This document shows positions 62,004 to 64,000 of a stretch of DNA of 64,000 nt, one piece after another (position 1 is the first letter of the stretch; the number at the start of each line of letters is the position of its first letter). The stretch comes from Streptomyces sp. A2-16 (GTDB lineage: Bacteria > Actinomycetota > Actinomycetes > Streptomycetales > Streptomycetaceae). The DNA is taken from positions 2,418,001-2,482,000 of the forward strand of contig NZ_CP063808.1 in NCBI RefSeq assembly GCF_018128905.1, read 5' to 3'. Below the pieces are notes generated by a model. The model was not told the origin of the DNA. It did not search any database and was given only the letters and a program-made list of their open reading frames with translations. A program made the position numbers and the translations under genes.

Positions 62004-62969
62004 GTGACTTCTACCGCCGCACTCCGCAGGTCCCTCAGGAAGAACCCCGGCGTGGCCGCCGTCGCGCTCGCCGCCGCGACGGTGCTGTTGGCGGGATGCG
62101 GGTCCTCCGACGACACCTCCGACCCGCTCTCCGAGGACACGGCCGGCGCCGGCAGCGGCGACACCGTCGTCGTCGGCTCGAACAACTTCGCCGAGAGCAT
62201 CCTGCTCGCCGACATCTACGGCGAGGCCTTGAAGGCCAAGGGCGTCAAGGTCACCTACAAGCCCAACATCGGCAGCCGCGAGACCACCTACGGCCTGCTG
62301 AAGAACGGCTCCATCACCGTCCTGCCCGAGTACAACGGCTCCCTGCTGGCCTACCTCGACAAGGACGCGAAGCAGGAGTCGATCCAGGCCGTGGACGCCG
62401 CGGTCAAGGCCAAGCTCGACTCCAAGCTGACGCTGCTGGACTCGGCGCCCGCGGAGGACAAGGACTCGGTCTCGGTCAACGCGGCCACCGCGAAGCAGTA
62501 CAACCTGACCGCCGAGTCCACCCTTGCCGACCTCAAGGCCATCGCCCCGGACCTGGTCATCGGCGGATCGCCCGAGTTCCAGACCCGGCAGCAGGGTCTG
62601 CTCGGCCTCGAGTCCGAGTACGGCCTGAAGTTCAAGTCCTTCAAGGCCCTCGACGCGGGTGGTCCGCTGACCCAGGCGGCGCTGAAGAAGAACACCGTGC
62701 AGGCCGCGGACATCTTCACGACCGACCCCACCATCACCAAGGAGAAGTTCGTCGTCCTCAAGGACCCGAAGAACCTGTTCGGCTTTGCGAACGTGACCCC
62801 CCTGGTGTACAAGTCCGGCCTCTCCTCGGAGGGCGTCGCCGCCCTCAACGCGGTCTCGGCCAAGCTGGACACCAAGGCGCTCCTCGACATGGACTACCAG
62901 GTCCAGCTGGAGAACAAGGACCCGCTGGACGTGGCGAAGGCCTGGCTGAAGACGAACGGCCTCGGCTGA
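62004..62969 (+). CDS. Glycine-betaine/choline-type ABC substrate-binding lipoprotein (OpuCC)
   Basis: A 321-residue binding protein. Lipobox LLAGC (Cys32), then VVVGSNNFAESILLADIYGE, the OpuAC/OsmF-type start, GSRETTYGLLKNGSITVLPEYNG and FTTDPTITKEKFVVLKDP. It should serve the OpuCA-CB-CD genes at 54.8-57.3 kb although separated from them by the conservon. GTG at 62004 gives a proper signal; the upstream TTG at 61974 is the alternative. Confidence 0.93.
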   Translation: MTSTAALRRSLRKNPGVAAVALAAATVLLAGCGSSDDTSDPLSEDTAGAGSGDTVVVGSNNFAESILLADIYGEALKAKGVKVTYKPNIGSRETTYGLLKNGSITVLPEYNGSLLAYLDKDAKQESIQAVDAAVKAKLDSKLTLLDSAPAEDKDSVSVNAATAKQYNLTAESTLADLKAIAPDLVIGGSPEFQTRQQGLLGLESEYGLKFKSFKALDAGGPLTQAALKKNTVQAADIFTTDPTITKEKFVVLKDPKNLFGFANVTPLVYKSGLSSEGVAALNAVSAKLDTKALLDMDYQVQLENKDPLDVAKAWLKTNGLG

Positions 62970-63072
62970 CCTCGATCGACGACCGGCCTCGGCTCACCTC
63001 GATCGACGACCGGCCTCGGCTGATCCCGATCGGCGCGCGGCCTCGGCCGGCACCGATCCACGACCGGCGCGG
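62951..63072. repeat. Four and a half 27-base tandem repeats across a stop codon
   Basis: Copies begin at 62951, 62978, 63005, 63032 and 63059 (partial). The first contains the last codons and TGA of the binding-protein gene. Copies two and three differ at few positions; later copies diverge. Confidence 0.85.
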
Positions 63073-63102
63073 ACACCCGCCTCCACGGGGGTGATCCGCG
63101 CC
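63066..63102. terminator. Hairpin between binding-protein and ROK genes
   Basis: GGCGCGGA (63066-63073) pairs with TCCGCGCC (63095-63102), and the ACCC/GGGT inner segments also pair. It lies between convergent genes. Confidence 0.65.
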
Positions 63103-63119
63103 GTTCGCGTCCGCGCCGC

Positions 63120-64000
63120 TCACGCCCCGAGTTCCGCCCGCACCCGCGCCGCCGCTCCCACCGCCACCGCGTCCGCGCCGAGCAGCGCGGGCACCACCCG
63201 CACCGGATGCCCGCTGACCGGCGGTTCGGCGCCCAGGGCCCGCAGGATCGGTGGTGCGAGGAGCGCCCAGGCGCGGCTGACGCCCCCGCCGATCACGACG
63301 GTGGTGACGTCCAGGAGCCCCGCCGTGACGAGCAGCGCGCGGGCGACGGCGGTGCCCGCCTCCTCGTACACGGCGAGCGCGTCCGGGTCGGCGGCCTCCG
63401 CGCTCTCACGGGCGCTCAGTGCACGCCCTGTCCGCTCGGCGTACCGCGCCGCGATCGCCCGTCCCGACGCCAGTGTCTCCAGATGACCGCGCCCGCCGCA
63501 CGTGCACGGCAGGTCGCCGAAGCCCGGCACGTGCCCGATCTCGCCCGCCGCGCCGTGCGGACCGTCGTACAGTGCCCCGTCCAGCCACAGCGCCCCGCCG
63601 ACCCCGGTGCCCAGGGTCATCCCGAGCACGTGCGGCTCACCCGCGACCGCTCCGGCCGTGGCCTCGCCGCGCAGGAACGCGTTGACGTCGTTGTCCAGGA
63701 ACGCCGGCACCCCGAGCGCCTCCTCGAACGCGGACGTCACCGCGAACCCCGCCCAGTCCCGGAAGGAGTCGCTGGCGACCAGGATCCGCCCCCCGCGCGC
63801 GTCCACCACGCCCGCCGCCCCGACCCCGACACCCAGCAGCCGTGCGCCCGTACGGTCGAGCAGCCGGCGTACGGCGGCCAGCGCGGCGCCGGCCATCGCA
63901 CCCCCGCCGGCGGCCGCGGGGGTGGGCACCTCCAACCGCTCCACCACGGTCAAGTCGCCCGAGAGCAGCGCTACTTGGGTGGTCGTGCCGCCGATGTCGA
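63120..64000 (-). CDS. ROK-family sugar kinase, partial at window edge
   Basis: The C-terminal ~293 residues; the start lies beyond the window. DIGGTTT at the visible N-terminal end is the ATP-phosphate motif, FLDNDVNAFLRGEA carries the catalytic Asp region, and GEIGHVPGFGDLPCTCGGRGHLE is the zinc motif. The third zinc Cys of the usual CxCGxxGC is replaced by His (GRGHLE). Family members phosphorylate glucose, GlcNAc or ManNAc. Context with the distant glycosidase region is not established. Confidence 0.9.
   Translation of the reverse strand, partial: DIGGTTTQVALLSGDLTVVERLEVPTPAAAGGGAMAGAALAAVRRLLDRTGARLLGVGVGAAGVVDARGGRILVASDSFRDWAGFAVTSAFEEALGVPAFLDNDVNAFLRGEATAGAVAGEPHVLGMTLGTGVGGALWLDGALYDGPHGAAGEIGHVPGFGDLPCTCGGRGHLETLASGRAIAARYAERTGRALSARESAEAADPDALAVYEEAGTAVARALLVTAGLLDVTTVVIGGGVSRAWALLAPPILRALGAEPPVSGHPVRVVPALLGADAVAVGAAARVRAELGA

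Overview
The window is a very GC-rich actinobacterial chromosome segment. Codon third positions are strongly G/C, GTG and TTG starts are common, genes are tightly coupled through ATGA or GTGA overlaps, and long antisense open frames are everywhere. A SARP/AfsR-type regulator, a CvnA-D conservon, many lipoproteins and several secreted glycosidases all point to Streptomyces or a close relative. No rRNA, tRNA, CRISPR array, transposase or phage gene was seen.

Layout. (1) 1-15.6 kb is a glycan-utilisation region: a GH3 glycosidase, a three-gene sugar ABC importer, a very large GH38 alpha-mannosidase-like enzyme coupled to a small His-rich protein, an RpiR-type regulator, a SIS-domain sugar-phosphate protein, and a secreted GH84 hexosaminidase fused to a seven-blade YVTN propeller. 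TTGAA/TTCAA inverted repeats before the importer, SIS and GH84 genes, with half-sites before the GH38 gene, suggest one regulon. (2) 15.6-24.6 kb holds a membrane flippase-like protein, a small secreted Cys-paired protein, a lipoprotein, the SARP-NB-ARC-TPR regulator, a VanX-like dipeptidase, a small ECF sigma factor and an NlpC/P60 hydrolase, so it has a cell-envelope theme. (3) 24.8-25.85 kb is a decayed SpoIIE/GAF-type phosphatase.

(4) 25.9-37.3 kb is the most striking part. A Zur-like AT-rich box precedes a head-to-tail, translationally coupled run: ATP-grasp ligase, heavy-metal-chelation-domain (DUF364) protein, cysteine-synthase-like PLP enzyme, dipeptide-epimerase-like enolase, MFS exporter, methyltransferase, family-5 peptide/nickel binding lipoprotein, permease, and a single polypeptide joining a second permease to two ABC ATPases. 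I read it as a possible metal-regulated small-molecule (amino-acid/dipeptide metallophore) synthesis, export and re-import locus; the product is unknown.

(5) 37.2-45.9 kb contains a membrane glycosyltransferase, a cytochrome-b-plus-molybdopterin oxidoreductase, a GT2/DUF2064/methyltransferase operon whose methyltransferase has a repetitive Pro/Thr-rich N-terminus, a two-component system and a sugar-nucleotide epimerase. (6) 45.9-51.1 kb pairs a two-component system with a divergent flavin electron-transfer operon (ferric-reductase-like protein, duplicated FMN-binding protein, ApbE flavin transferase). (7) 51.1-54.6 kb has a membrane protein, a Sel1/TPR protein and an ArnT-like glycosyltransferase. 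(8) 54.8-63.0 kb carries a glycine-betaine/choline-type ABC importer whose binding-protein gene is separated from its ATPase and permeases by a four-gene conservon (cvnA-D). (9) The right edge cuts a ROK-family sugar kinase.
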